Shown here in pieces: positions 1-33,189 of a DNA stretch of 64,000 nt (positions are counted from its first letter, which is position 1; each line of letters opens with the position of its first letter). The position numbers and the translations under genes are program-made. Source of the DNA: Ceratothoa steindachneri. Lineage: Eukaryota > Arthropoda > Malacostraca > Isopoda > Cymothoidae. Location: NCBI GenBank assembly GCA_963969495.1, contig OZ018317.1, positions 30,834,503 to 30,898,502 of the forward strand, written 5' to 3'. The notes under the pieces were generated by a model. That model did no database searches. It was given only the letters and a program-made list of their open reading frames with translations, and was not told the origin of the DNA.

Positions 1-1628
<1,628 letters not shown>

Positions 1629-1661
1629 ATAAATCACAAAGTAACGCGTGAGTAAGCAAAA

Positions 1662-1814
1662 ATGCAACAAAGCCCACAAGGAAAATATTGCGAAGATTCC
1701 GAGTATTTTCGAACTTTATTTCGAGTTCTTTATCAAGGAATGATAAAGAACTCGAAATAAAGTTCGAAAGTACTCGGAATCTCCGCATTATTTTTCCTAT
1801 GGGCTTTGTTGCAT
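1662..1814. repeat. 74-bp-arm inverted repeat (hairpin) at the PLE-1 left end
   Basis: Left arm 1662-1735 and right arm 1741-1814 are reverse complements with 6 mismatches in 74, separated by only 5 nt. The arms contain TTTCGAACTTTATTTCGAG. Penelope-like elements are known to carry terminal repeats in direct or inverted arrangement; here two opposed copies of one end abut. Confidence 0.93.
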
Positions 1815-1949
1815 ATATGTAAACCTGACCAAATCAAAGGTGTTGTTTGTTAGATAGAGATTGTCATGTTGACAAAATTCTGCCCATAATGTGAGGCTCA
1901 ACAAAATTTCTTAAACTTATGGATGATCATTTTAAATTAATTATTAAAT

Positions 1950-3452
1950 TGGAAGATAAAGTTAATAGATTTTTTCGAAAACTTATTAGAGTCTGCATAT
2001 AATCTTCCTGCCTCTGGTTCAGCCCCAGGTATTCTTTATGGTCTCCCTAAAACATATAGCCTGGATTACCAATTAGACCAATCTTATCAGCTATTCGCAC
2101 ACCCACATATAACTCGTGTCATTTCCTTGTCTCTCTTCTTGAACCTCTTACGAGGAAGAATTATAACTTACATGATTCTTCTGAATTTTATGACTTTATT
2201 AATGATGGCTCCTCTCACTTCTCTCAGTATTATGTATATCACAAGCTTTGATGTTGAGTCATTGTTTACCAATGTATCAGTTATTGAAAGATGTGAACTT
2301 ATTGTTAATGGTTTATTTCTAATCAGAACAACTTTGAAGGATTAGACAGAAAGCAGTTCTTAGATTTACTCAAACTTGCTGTAGGAGATACCATTTTCGT
2401 TTATAACAACACCTTGTATAAACAAACAGACAGCATGGCTATGGGGTACCCTCTAGGCCCTACTTTGGCCAACGCTTTTTTATGTCATGAAAAACGCTGG
2501 ATGGAAAACAGCCCAGAATCATTTAAACCCGTCATTTATAAACGGTATATCGAAGATTGATTTTTCCTCTTCAAATAAAAAGAGTCTGTCCTTCAATTCC
2601 ATAATTATTTAAACAATCAACATCCGAACATAAATTTGAACATGAATCCAATGACGAATTTTCATTTTTGGACGTACACATTACCCGCATTAATAAGCAT
2701 TTATCCACGTCTGTATACCGCAAACCTACCACCACACTACTTGGCACTAATTCCTTCAGTTTTGCTTTCGTTAAATTTAGGTATTCTTCCATTTTTCCAT
2801 GTCTTGTAGACTTTTCCGTGCCTACAAAATATGCTCAAACTAGGCTTTCTTCCACCAAGAACTTGTTTACCTTAGAAAGTTTTGTCAATTTAATTTGTTT
2901 CCTTCCCAAGTTCTTGACAAACTTACCAAACATTTTTTTAGATAAATTATATAATAGCTCAAATGGAAACATTAAACCTGAGAAAATGCCTATTTATTTT
3001 AAAATACCTCACATTGGGCCTATTACATCCAAATTAATTAATGAATTACAGTCGGCGTTAGTTAAGAAATACCCCAATGTCAGTTTTATTTTGTTCCCAT
3101 CAACGGTCTTTGTATTAAAACTTTTTTCAACCATAAAGAAAACCTTTCTACAACGCTTAAGTCCTCATTGGTTTACCATAATTTGTGTGCAGGTTGCCAG
3201 GCTTGCTACGTAAGTAAAACTACTCCCCAACTCCAATTAAGGATTTGTAAGCATCGAAGTTTTTCCCACGATACTAACAGACCATTAACAACGCCTGAAT
3301 TTTCTTCCATTCGAAACCATTCAATGTCTTGTAATTCACAAATTTCAGACTCAGAATTCTCTATTTTGGATTCTAGTCCTAATATTCATGATCTAGATAT
3401 TCTGGAGTTATTATATATTTCTAAACTCACCCGTAAACTTAACTTCCAATAA
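1950..3452 (+). pseudogene. PLE-1 reverse transcriptase + GIY-YIG endonuclease pseudogene
   Basis: Recognisable blocks in order, in shifting frames: SFDVESLFTNV (about 2245-2277), an RT motif of the PLE family; YKQTDSMAMGYPLGPTLANAF (about 2415-2480); YKRYIED (about 2538-2560), the catalytic D-D region, here with the second Asp box followed by a stop; FLDVHI...VYRKPTTT (about 2668-2740); then the endonuclease domain beginning CAGCQACYVSKTT (about 3186-3225) and continuing RICKHRSFSHDT to DLDILELLYISKL and the end at 3452. Several frameshifts and stops; not functional. The GIY-YIG tyrosine block is altered (ACYVSKTT). Confidence 0.82.
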
Positions 3453-3554
3453 TCTTCGACTCCCTTATTAATTATTTGAAATACAAATTTTCCCACATTC
3501 ACTACACTCTACTCAGGAACACCATCCTATACAGAGACCTCTGCTTGGTAAGCC

Positions 3555-3557
<3 letters not shown>

Positions 3558-3604
<47 letters not shown>
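3558..3604. repeat. (TA)n microsatellite
   Basis: About 47 nt of pure TA at the right end of PLE-1. Confidence 0.97.
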
Positions 3605-3606
<2 letters not shown>

Positions 3607-6329
3607 AAGCTCTGTCTACGCATGCCAAAACGAAGGCTAAAAACACGGGGGTTGACGTAAGGTGACAAAAAATATTAAAAGACAAAAGGGATCAAGAAGA
3701 GGAATTAACAGCAGGTATAGGATAGGTAAAATCACGTAGATAAAATCTTCACTAAAATAGCAAAGAGAGAGAGAGAGAGATAAAGACATAAATTGAAATG
3801 AGTTATTTCCTGAAATGCAGGACACCGCTCCCACTCCAAGCACCACTGAGGTGGTGTCTCGGGCACCAGCTCCCCTGAAAATGATATTTGGATCGAAAAG
3901 TGGTCAGTACCATGAAGGTCATCGACGACCTCCAACCCCAAATAAGAATATGCATCTGAGGGTCACATAAATAGATCAAGAATAGAAAAGGAAGCGGTTC
4001 ACGAGCAGTGATACGTAAACTCATCCACGTTAAGATCACCTATCTCCAACTCTTTAATCAGGTCGGCAAGAACCTAATGACGCCTGGGATTGATCGTGCT
4101 TGCCGTTCAAATCCCTGTGTCACGAAGCCGAGGGAGTCCATCGAAATTAGCTGAGGAGGAAATCTATACGAAAATAAAAGTATATGCCCTAACCAGATAT
4201 AGCTGCACTACCATTGCCAGGAAGGAGGATTTAAGGCAGGAAAAAGAACGGAAACATCATGCCAGGTGTAAGTCCCACATCCGCCTGTCCCACCCCCATC
4301 CTGCAGTCCTGGGGTTGCGAAACCATTATAGCCCGGAAGGCTATGCGAGTATCACGCGCCCAACATGGTCTTCTATAGACAAATAGCTAGTGGGGAACGG
4401 GAGGAGACGAGCCTCTGTGGCTTCTTCAAGTTAGCCCGTAGTTCACGGCAATTCCATTGATTAAAAATGCTCTCCATACCTAACTCGAAGGATTCGCTCG
4501 GTCCTTCTTCGATCATAAAACCCTCATAGGGATGGCATTAACCTTCCTTTATGCAAAACTCTGGCGAATTTTGGCTTACGAAGGCGACGAGGGTGTCGCT
4601 TTCTTCGGGGGTTTATTGGGGGAAGTTAGGTCGGTCAGGCGAGTCTGTAGCACTTGAATTGCAAGGGAAGTAGGCCTGTGGCACCCAAATAGCAGGATAG
4701 GTAGGCTCAGCAAGGAACCCTCAAAATGAGCGCCCTGAATGTATGAATCGACCAAAGCAGATAGCCAAAGTTCTCACACGGCCACACACAAACATACGCA
4801 CGCTAGGAAACAGCCACCAGACGGAAACGATCTCAATGATAGATAACAGGGACAAGCTAAACAAATACAAGGTAATGTGTGCCTTGAGCGGTTAAAATTT
4901 CTGAGCGAATGTGAAAATAAAAACTGTCTCTCTGATACAAGATAGGCTCAAACGTGGAAAATATATAGGTTCATTAGATGCACATAACTCTCGTAACTCC
5001 GCCAACGAAAAAACTGACGAACATATTCGTGATCTTTGGCTCCGCCCCGCACCCAGATCAAGCAAAAAAGGTCATGCCCTTTGAAAACGAGAGGCATATA
5101 TATATTAAATGCACACGGAGGAAAAGGAGTCTAAGATCGAGATAGAGATAGAGAGAGAGAGAGAATCAGCTAAGTCGTCTGTCAGCAGCTTATTGCTATT
5201 ATTAGCTTGGCAAATCCGTTCCCTCATTCTTGAATCCTGCCCCCCTCAGACTCAGCTATCTAGCATTAACGGAAAACTTCCACATAACCGCGGAGGACAC
5301 AAGCTGTTCCGCTTGCTCTCATTTTGGTAGGCCAAAACTAAGAATAAAACCTCCTTATAACCGCTTTCCTTTTGAAGTTCTTTTCTTTAACTCGTGATTA
5401 CCGAAGCACCTTCTGGATCCCAGCTAAAAGAGTATTCCCCGTGAGAAACTTTGGGAGTCAGAACAAATTTGATTGAAAGACAAAAGTAAGCCTACTACCT
5501 ACAAGCCCTTGATACCTGCCACGCCCCCCTAAGCCAGACTCCACCACACACACACCCCTCTCCTATAAACTGGTGACTTCAAGACTCGTAATAACATCGA
5601 GGCCCTTATAAATCTTCTCCCCCGCCTGCCTCGAATGCTTTGGCGGGGTGGTGGCGACCTGGATGTCGGGGGACGGTCTCACGACTACCTTCGGGGGTGT
5701 GCCTCCTCCGAATCAGCTAACTCGATGGAGGCACGCGAACGCGTGAGTGTGGCTAGGGAACCTAGTTTTAGCCGGTGCTGGGTGTTAACCGTGGTACCAC
5801 CAACTTTACCAGGCTAGCGCCCTTAGGAGGTAGAATCAGGAAAAGGTTCCCGAATGGGCGCGGTGGCAACCGTGCTTATAGGCCTGGAGGGGCCGAGAGC
5901 TAAGGGTACCTTTTTTATCTGAGAGGCATATGAAGTCCCAAGTCGCGCAAATCGTGACATATCCCTTTTGTTGGTCTCTCGAGATGTGAATCGCTCCGCA
6001 GCTTAAACAACGCAACTCATGGCGACGATCTCTACGGGTGCTTTTTGGTCATGGCCTTCCCTGGAAAAGAAAAGAAGGTCCGTCGTCAGTAGAGAAAAGA
6101 GTCGTCCGGACATGACTAACAAAGGGTGTGAGGTGGAAACCCCCTCGCCGTTAGACATAGGAAAGAGCGAAACCTCTCTCTCCGCTAGGAGAGTTTTGGA
6201 GGGGGTCCTGAGAAAGTGTAGGGAGAAAAGGGCTTCTCTCTTTTAGAGTTTGAGCTGCCCGAGGGTAGATAACAAACGGAATAAATTATTATAAACTCTT
6301 TTACCCGTTAAAGAAAGTGAAAAATAATT
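3605..6329. other. No gene seen; GC-richer segment at 5.5-6.25 kb
   Basis: Short GA runs near 3763-3781 and 5145-5163. The part from about 5,500 to 6,250 is markedly more GC-rich than its surroundings, which in this window usually marks LTR-type debris, but I found no terminal repeats, zinc knuckle or RT motif in it. Confidence 0.3.
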
Positions 6330-6385
6330 AAGGTTCGAACCTAGGCTATCGACTACTGCGCCAACCACTAAGCTGCCAACCTAAG
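6330..6385 (-). mobile_element. tRNA-like SINE head
   Basis: Read on the minus strand: GGTTGGCAGCTTAGTGGTTGG resembles a tRNA A box, followed about 30 nt later by the perfect B box GGTTCGAACC (6332-6341). The sequence does not fold as a full tRNA gene with a CCA-type acceptor stem that I can see, so a SINE promoter fragment is more likely. Confidence 0.5.
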
Positions 6386-6822
6386 GAGTAAAAGAGCTGG
6401 CTTAAATGCATAAGTGGAGCTCTTCCAATTTGTGGGAGAACACTTAAAAGCAGGCATTCACCCCCCCCCCCCCTCCCTGTGATTGACCGAAATCGGGCTC
6501 GTCTCGAGAGTAGCGGTTTCCGGTTCATGGTTCGATGGTTTCCAGTTCCACATGGCTGGAGCCACGCTATAGGGCGTTTACCAAGTGCAAACCTTTACCC
6601 TGTATGCTCTCCATTCACATTACTTCCCCTCCCCCCCGGTCCTTCTCTCTCCCTATCTCTCTCCATACCATCTTTCATTCTATCCTTTACTTCTACTATT
6701 CTATGTGTAAGTGGCAGTAGATTTAAGGCCAGATCACCTTAGTCTGGGCCGTAAGGCCCGTGTGATCTGTGTATCTATGTAATTCTATGTAACTCTCTCT
6801 CATCCCTACCATCTTCCATTCT

Positions 6823-6825
<3 letters not shown>

Positions 6826-6879
<54 letters not shown>
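6826..6879. repeat. (TC)n microsatellite
   Basis: About 54 nt of TC, roughly 100 nt upstream of CHT exon A. A shorter similar phrase, CATACCATCTTCCAT, flanks it on both sides. Confidence 0.95.
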
Positions 6880-6883
<4 letters not shown>

Positions 6884-6980
6884 CATCTTCCATCCTTGCA
6901 CATTTGGATAAAATAGTCCAAAATGGTAAGTGGTGATCCATTTTTTTTTATAATATGATCGTCTTTATCTTTGAATACAG

Positions 6981-25822
<18,842 letters not shown>

Positions 25823-26804
25823 AAAGCACGAATTAATCTTTTAAACGAAAATATATTTTTTTAGAAAGTAAACAATTTATAATCGTAAATATTTCCTTTT
25901 AATTATTGATTTAGGGGAGTGCGTGATTGTTTTTTTCCCACCAGCCACAAGAAAATATTTTTCGAGGTCCGGTAGGTGTACGATAAATAATTTAAGACCA
26001 ATCACTGCAGTTTTGATATTGCTTTTATAACTTTCCTACATTTTAGTTGTGTAATTATTATTCCATCATATTTACGATAGTAATTATCTTATTTGATGTA
26101 TTTTAGTTAGTTTATGCAAAACATGATATTGAAACGTCAATCCCATGTTCACTATGATGTCTTGCCAATGTTTTTATAAACACTGAAATTGAAAAGAATT
26201 TCTCCCAATCTTAACATGAAATTTGCGCGGGTATTTCAATATAAATACATATCAAATACCATTTCCCAAGGTTTGGTCTGGGTAACTTAATTTTCTACTA
26301 CCTAGTGTAAAATAAAATGCTTTTTTTAATTTAGATAATGAACATTTTAAATTTTCAAGTTTAAGTTACATTACGCAGAAAATATGGCAAAATGTTATTT
26401 CTATACTCAGGATAGGATGCAAATAAATGCTAAGAAGAAAGAATAGATGAAAATTAAAGGTTTTATAATATATTGTTTTTAATTTGAGTGTTGATTTTAA
26501 GTAGACTTAAGATGAAAATTAAGGGTTAGCTTATATTACTTACTTGGTCGAAATGATGTAGACATTTCATATTACTGTTTACGTTGTTTATCAACAAGTT
26601 ATATTCATATCCATGTTAATATAATTGTACTAAAGTGAAAGCATGATGTGAATTATAAATGAAACAGAGTGCAAGTGTGTTCCAGCCATTTCACTTTTTG
26701 TAGTAGGAACATATTATGTAGTTGTGCAATGAGTATGATCATTTTATTTGCGCCAACGGGTTTCTTATTAGATACACTTTTGTTGTGTTTTTCCAACCAA
26801 TAAA
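25823..26804 (+). other. Probable 3' UTR of the choline transporter with candidate poly(A) signals
   Basis: AT-rich, no ORF. AATAAA hexamers lie at 26311-26316, 26422-26427 and 26799-26804. The last is followed within 30 nt by a T/G-rich stretch and is a good candidate for the main cleavage signal. Which site is used cannot be told from sequence. Confidence 0.45.
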
Positions 26805-27289
26805 TTGATTGTGAAGTTAATAATTTCCGTGTGAAGTAGTGAATAAGGGATTGGCGAAGGGGGGGGGGGGCAGTGTGATGACCTTTGGATGGAAATGTGG
26901 GAGGAGTGAGAGGAAATCAAATCCTAAATAAAATGCTTGGAGTTTACGATGAAGTGGATGTAATGTGCAGAATGCGAATGAAGTAGTATAAAAGGGGCGT
27001 TGGAAAGGTAAAAATCATACTTGCCAGGATTTGAGGGAGTAATTGCAGTTAGAGCAGGATGAAGTGAATCAATAAGGATTTTTTATATTCTTTTTTAATG
27101 TTCGAAGAGGCAACAGATTAAGGCCATAGCCGAGAGAAATTGCAGTATGAGAGTTCAACAACCGGAGAAATGCATAATTAGTGCACAGGGACTTTTGAAT
27201 AGGGAAATTTAAACCCTCTGAACATAAATCAACAGAGCATAACATATTCTATACCCTGTACATCTTTCCCCGCATCCTGCCCACCAAAC
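26805..27289. other. Intergenic, nothing recognised
   Basis: Contains a run of 12 G near 26,860. No ORF or repeat that I can support. Confidence 0.4.
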
Positions 27290-29200
27290 TATGAGTCAAC
27301 GTTTGATTACCGCCCAGCACAACAAGCTAGCACGCAAGAGCCCACAGTATCTCAGAATACCTAAAGCACCTATTCGTTCTGAACACCGCATCCACCCCTA
27401 CACGGAAACCATTCAACACCTACTTTCAAGACACCTTCTCCGACATTAAACTTTACTAAACCTAGCTGGAAACACCATACTACACCATCCTGCGACCATC
27501 TCACAATCATCAAACAAATGCTGTTGAAAAGTCCATAGCCTAACCAACCACACGCACTTGCGTTAACTATAACCGACCTAACTGGAACAGCTTCGCCTCA
27601 ATATTAAACAAAAACTTCAGAGACTACTCAGTTACACAATTCGGCGACATTAACAAAGGCTACTCAGACTATACCAGCATTCTCCCAACAGAAAGCAACA
27701 AACACATCTCTAGGTGAAAGTGAACACACTAAACTCAAAATTTTTCACTATAAAGAAGACAGCTGACAAAAAACAGGAAAACCTATGAAAACTTTTATGG
27801 ACTCAAAATACTATAGATAATATTAAAAAGATGACACGCAGCATTCATTCAATGATTTATTAGCAATAAAAATGACACTGACAAGCCTTCCGAGACACTC
27901 CAAACCACAAAGTACTGCAAAAAACTCTGAAAAACTATCAAGAGAATTGCGAATTCTAACGAAGACGAAGACGAAGACGTCTACCCGAACGAAAACAGAG
28001 ACAACTTCACCAAACATGCAACTACCCTCATACAACACTACGCGAAACTTAGTAACAGAATAACTGATCTCTCAACCATATCTGGGTAGGGCCCTCTGGC
28101 CCTAACAACATATCAACTATTCATCCAAAACACCTAGGTCCAAGAGGTATCTCTATCATCACACAAACCTTCAACCACTCTATCTCTCCAAAATTATTCA
28201 GATATCTGGAAATATGTCCAATTAAGAAAACATCTTCAGAACAAATAAAACAACCACTGAACCAGACATCATATCGCCCGATCCCCGAATACTGCCTCTG
28301 TTCAATGTTCACTGATACACATAAACCACAACCACTCCATCTCGCCATGGGATGATTCTGCAGCAGCCCCAATCAACCATTTACCATCTGAAACATAGAT
28401 TTTGCCCATGAAGCAGTCCAGTGACCTCTGGGTAATACCCAAACCACCAATGCCATTGCATCCCGACCTTAACAAAAGAAAATCTTGCACGAAGCCTCTC
28501 ACACATACTCTAATGAATCCCACCTCCCTTCAACTAGGTAAGCACTGTCCACAAAAAAACAAGGTCAACCGCCCTAAGTCGCGTGCTCTCAATTATTCTG
28601 ACCTATGACCTCATGATCATATGACCTTTAGAACTTTTAATAATTTATGGACTAACCATGGACAGACCTTGGCAATAATATCATGAGAAAGAGAATATAA
28701 AACAACTAAATGGTTCCAAAGTTCGTTAGAATCGGCCGAATAGTTACGAGTGAGTGCCAAAAAAATCATTGAAAAGTAAAACAGCTACCATCCGATCGAC
28801 CGACTTACTGACTGACATAGTAAGTTAGTGAGTCGCGATCATGCGACTAAAAATCCACACGCACAGCATAGCATGACCTCCAATCTCTATGTTCCAATCC
28901 CCTCCTCTACCGGATATAAACTCAGAAGGAACATCCCTCTCCTACACCACACACTGGTCGTCCTGGCCAGGCTCCGGTGCGGTCACCCCCAAAGTAAACA
29001 TACAAATACAGCACTCGCTTGATCGATACAGACATCTGCTCTTATTGCCACCAGGTACCAGACAATTCAACACATTCACAACTCTCCCGCTACAAGGATA
29101 ACCGAGACAAAATCTAGAAATGCACGAAGTACTGCATCCCCCGTAGAACCCTTTCCGGTGGGCGCAGTTCGTTGAGGTTTCCAGCCTAAGGGATCGACTT
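27290..29200 (+). pseudogene. Jockey-like LINE remnant, C-terminal part of RT ORF
   Basis: Coding-like but stop-ridden sequence. The best block is about 28,930-29,100: IPLLHHTLVVLARLRCGH, followed by a degraded Cys/His tail. This fits the C-terminus of jockey-clade RT proteins (pattern R..LAQLRSG.S..LN.Y...I...CP.C). Earlier, a segment near 28,270 reads SYRPI-like. The RT core and YADD box are not recognisable. The Helentron-like copy at 28,576-28,850 interrupts it, so the LINE is the older insertion. Confidence 0.45.
28576..28850. mobile_element. Putative non-autonomous Helentron-like repeat, copy 2 (one internal unit)
   Basis: Starts AAGTCGCGTGCTCTCAATTA. It has a single copy of the internal unit (GACCTTGGCAATAATATCAT to CGTTAGAATCGGCCGAATAG), then CATTGAAAAGTAAAA, a CCGACC-like tail and a terminal hairpin GAGTCGCGATCATGCGACT (about 28,830-28,848). 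The terminal AGTCGCATGATC on the reverse strand resembles the left end AGTCGCGTGCTC, giving short subterminal inverted repeats. Confidence 0.65.
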
Positions 29201-29208
29201 AGCTTTGG

Positions 29209-29241
29209 AGGGTAAGGGAGGGGGTGGGGGAGGGGAAGGGG
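29209..29241 (+). other. G-rich tract with G-quadruplex potential
   Basis: Six runs of three or more G within 33 nt (GGGTAAGGGAGGGGGTGGGG and on). Meets the usual G4 pattern; no function implied. Confidence 0.6.
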
Positions 29242-29500
29242 TAACTTAAGTAAAGTATATAATAAAATTCACTTAAACGTGGTCACATTGGTTGCAATGG
29301 AGTGAATGTGGTGAAACCATTTCTTTGGAAATAATACCTTCCACAATTAACCTTCCTTTATTCTGTGCCTTTCAATTATCTATTTTCCATCTTTAACTTT
29401 TAAACTAGACTTCTCTTATGAAACTCTTTATAGACCAATATTTTCTTATTGCTCTTTAATCATTTCTAGCGTTCTTTTCTTTGTAAAGATGGTATATATT

Positions 29501-30048
29501 GTCAAGAAATTAATGTCGAGGGTTTTTTTTAGAGGAAAGTAAACAAAAAATACATTTTATTCCGCTAATTAGTTTCCATTACTATTGCCAATGCTCTTCC
29601 ATCGTTTAACTAAGCGTGGATTCTTTTCTTGAAGAATTCATTTGATTTTGGATGAAATAAATGATTTGATGTCTTTTTATACCTCCATATCAGAGTGAAA
29701 TGAATGACTGAAATAAATGTTAATCATATAGGGCAAAATCCGGGGAATTTGGAGGATGAAGGAGAACTTTCCAACTTATTACCTCATTATTTTTCTCGGG
29801 TCAAACGTGTCACATATGTGGTTGCAATATCATGAATGAGGATGGCAGTGTATGTTGTATCTGAACCCTATTTTTGTACCTTATAAAATACTTAGACATT
29901 AATAGCTTAAAAAAAGACGTGTTTGCTTAAAACAGGCCGAAGCATTATTACAGTTGCGTTCAAACAGCTTGCAATAATTTGGGAATAATTTAAACTCTAA
30001 GAAACATTTTTTGAGGGAGTCTTGTAAGATCGATATTAATTTCTTGAC
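29501..30048 (-). mobile_element. Internally deleted mariner-family element (548 bp)
   Basis: TIRs: left GTCAAGAAATTAATGTCGAG, right reversed GTCAAGAAATTAATATCGAT. Minus-strand remnants: KVLLHPPNSPDFALYD near 29,740-29,790, which matches the mariner PPYSPDLAPSD motif with third Asp, and KRWKSIGNSNGN near 29,590-29,620, which matches the C-terminal ERW..V....G.Y. Much of the N-terminus and the first two catalytic Asp are missing. Confidence 0.75.
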
Positions 30049-31120
30049 CACCTAATTTTATACTAGTGGTAAGAGTACTTCGTTGTATTTGAGAATATAC
30101 ATATTTTGAGCATTTTTTAGCTTGTTTAGATCGTTATAAGCTCTATAAAATGTCCTTAATCTTGAGATTCAGAAGCCGTTTTTTTTATTTCCCCTCCCCA
30201 GTAAAAATATGATCGATTGAGCAAGAATAATGCAGATTTTATTTAACCGGAATCATAAAACGATGGATAGACAGAAAGGTGAACATCGTCCATGTTATAG
30301 ACGAAAGTAACACTAAACAAACAATATAAACAAAACGAAAAAGAAAATTAGTTAATAGTTTACATGTCAAACGGTTTACAAGAGAAAAGTACTGTGGGAG
30401 GTCGAAACTAAGAAGGTATTTACGAAAACCCAACTACCACCAATTAAAAAAAAAACACGGATTGTTTGTTGCGGTTGTATTAACATTTAACTGATATTCT
30501 GTTTAGAGTCAAGTGCTGATTATGTTATATTCATGAAAAATACGAAGTTAATTTGTTGGGAATCACTATGGCCCCTACAAGGGAATTAAAATTGGTACCT
30601 TCATTCGTAGTGCTGAATTTAGATTTTATGAAAACCATTTCTTGCTGGTTTGGTTTCCCTTTTTAATTAATTCTTGGTCACAATAACTAGCATCAATATA
30701 TGATCTAGCGCATGCATTTAGTCACGTACCATTTATATTCATTCATAAACGGAGATAATGGACCTAACAAACATAGTAAAACATCAAAATAAATGAACAA
30801 GGGCTCATAGATAAAGAAATAACGAATGATTTAAGAGGCTAATGAGTTACACCGACTTGAATCAGATGTCGGGATCCAGAAGATGCCCGCCCTTTGGGCA
30901 AACTGGGTCAATATCTATCTAGGGCACTTAAAAAGGTTTCACTCAATGTAGAAAATGACGTAAAGCTAGAAATTGAAATTGATTTAGATATAGTCACAAC
31001 ACATAGATACTCTTAATTAATCATGTTTGACCATTTACATATGTCTTACGTCTGGCAGCACCAATAAGACTTTGGGGGTCATATGCTGTAGTCGCAACGT
31101 GTCATATCTAAACTATACTT
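30049..31120. other. Intergenic, nothing recognised
   Basis: AT-rich. Open frames are short and without recognisable motifs. Confidence 0.4.
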
Positions 31121-31126
31121 CCTCAG

Positions 31127-31127
<1 letters not shown>

Positions 31128-31200
<73 letters not shown>

Positions 31201-31380
31201 AGAGAGAGAGAAAAAAAAAAGAAAGAGTGGGAGAGGGATAAATAGAGGGGAGAGGATAGAGGGGGAGGAATAGTTTTGAGCCAGGGGAAGAGAGGGAATA
31301 AAGAGAGAGAAAGAGAGGGGGAAGAGGAGGAGAGAGAAGGGGAGTGGAAAAGAGAGAGAGGAAGAGCAAGGCAACGCAGA
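31128..31380. repeat. (TA)n tract followed by a long purine-rich tract
   Basis: (TA)n 31128-31197, then about 180 nt of nearly pure A/G on the plus strand (GA, GGA and AAG runs) to about 31,375. Open frames here are low-complexity translations, not genes. Confidence 0.95.
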
Positions 31381-33180
31381 AGACTGCCAAGGTTAAAAAA
31401 AGATGTGTTGACAAACTAAATAAGAGATCATGGTTACGTTTGGAACCAGCCACACATCATTTATTATTTATGGTAGGCAGGCGTGGAAGAATATCCATAC
31501 CTTCTCTTACGTAAAAGACGACTAAACCCGGATATAGGGCTGCATTTCTGGGAAGTCGCGCATCCGAGTGTTTTTGCCTTAGAAATGCAACACGCAATAG
31601 CGATAGTTTATGCGGCTGTCGCAGAGCCCCTTCAATCATGTCAATTAACTCGGCGGTCAATGTGTGAACGAAGGTGTGTGGAATGTGAAAACTGTATGCG
31701 CACGATGCAGGAAAGAGGGGAGTAGTAGTAGTTGTGTTCAAAACAGCGAGTTTGCAGAAACTTGTTCTCTGTGAGACGCACCTGAAAGGAAATGAAGAGT
31801 TTGTGCAAGATGGAGAGAATGTAGTGAGACCATGATGTGATCAGCCTGGCAAAAAAAAATAATATGGCAGTATTTTGGAGTGAATATGGCAAGATGCAGT
31901 GGTTAGGTATGAAGGTATGAGCTCGAGAATTATGTGGGTGAAGCTAAGATTTGAAAGGGAGAATTCTGCTTAGTTATAGTGTATGAATCCTTTAATGAGA
32001 GGTGAGGCTGAGAAAGAGACCTACTGAATAACATGGAACGAGTGGTAGAGGAGACCTGGAATATGCATCGGTTGGTGATTGGAGTAATGGGTGAATAGGG
32101 TAAAAGGTGACTCTGTGTTTTGGTAGACGAGGGGAAAATGAAAATGGAGAGAAGGTGGGAGGGTTCTGTGATGAAAGAAACTTGTGGGTAGCAAGCAAGT
32201 TCTTCCAGGGTAAAGAGGTGCAGAAATAAACATAGGTTGGGCAAAGGAAATAGCAAGAACGTAAAACTGTGTCAATTTGTGCCAAGAAATAAATAATATG
32301 CTCTGAGATATATTTGATATTAAAGGTGTAAGAGGTATAAGTGTGGGACTACCCATATAGCATGATTGTGCTGGTTAAGGTTAAATTGTTTACTGTATGG
32401 ATCAAGATAGAGGGAATTAAGTAAATAAGTTGGGTAATTTATTAAATGATAGTCTCATTGACGGTAAATTAAATAAAGACCCTTCGAACTACACTGTGCT
32501 TTGTTTGATAAAAAAAATAAAATCTTGTATTAAATTACGTGTATATTCCTTTCCATTGCCCTATTTATGTATATGGACTAATTATGACTCAAAAAAGGAA
32601 TCTTCCCACATTTCTAATTATAAGTTGTGTTGATTTATTTCTTAAAGCTGATTTAAATAGTTAATCTTTCTTTTGAGCCCTCATCTAGGCAATATTTTCT
32701 CCACTCTTATTAAGAAAGATCATTGTGATTTCAAAGATAAACTTGTCTCAGTTCAATTTCAAAATAGTTTACTACGCTGATAAATTACTTTTTTTAGATA
32801 CCATGATGCATTTTACACCCCAAAATTTTAAGTTTTGTTTACCGTAAGACAAGTCACGGTACCTCGTGTATGGATTTCTACTCAAATCATCATCGAGATT
32901 TGTTTTTATTTACTTGTTATTTGCTTGTTATTCAAGTATGTTATTGAATTTATTAATGAAGAATTTAAATAAAAAAAATATCACGGTAAAATTCAAATAA
33001 CTGCCATATTCGTTAAATGATTCTTTACGCGCGGATCAAAAGTCCCTTTATAAAAAAAGATGGCGATCGCGAGGATAAATATTTTAACTCTCCCATCTCT
33101 TCCATCTAGGTATATGTGAAAAATTTCCAATACAGATCACTCTGGTAACGATTCAGTTCAGGTTTGTAGCCGTGGTTTCT
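31381..33180. other. Intergenic, nothing recognised
   Basis: 31.9-32.4 kb is purine-rich on the plus strand and gives overlapping minus-strand Ser/Pro/Leu-rich frames in all three phases, a composition artefact. 32.4-33.1 kb is AT-rich with no motif. Confidence 0.4.
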
Positions 33181-33189
33181 TGTTCTGAT

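Larger units (their letters stand above)
1656..3557 (+). mobile_element. Penelope-like element 1 (PLE-1), decayed
   Basis: The element is bracketed by (TA)n on both sides (1519-1591 and 3558-3604). Its left end is a palindrome (1662-1814) carrying the motif AGTACTTTCGAACTTTATT that recurs at other PLE ends here (46,759 region, 49,120 region and, degenerate, 40,780). The interior encodes a Penelope-type reverse transcriptase and a C-terminal GIY-YIG endonuclease, the diagnostic combination for this retroelement class. Frameshifts and stops show it is dead. Confidence 0.8.

Noticed and set aside
31930..32370. Three overlapping minus-strand frames of about 100 codons in all phases
   Set aside because: They result from a purine-rich plus strand that lacks stops on minus; composition is Ser/Pro/Leu-rich without motifs.
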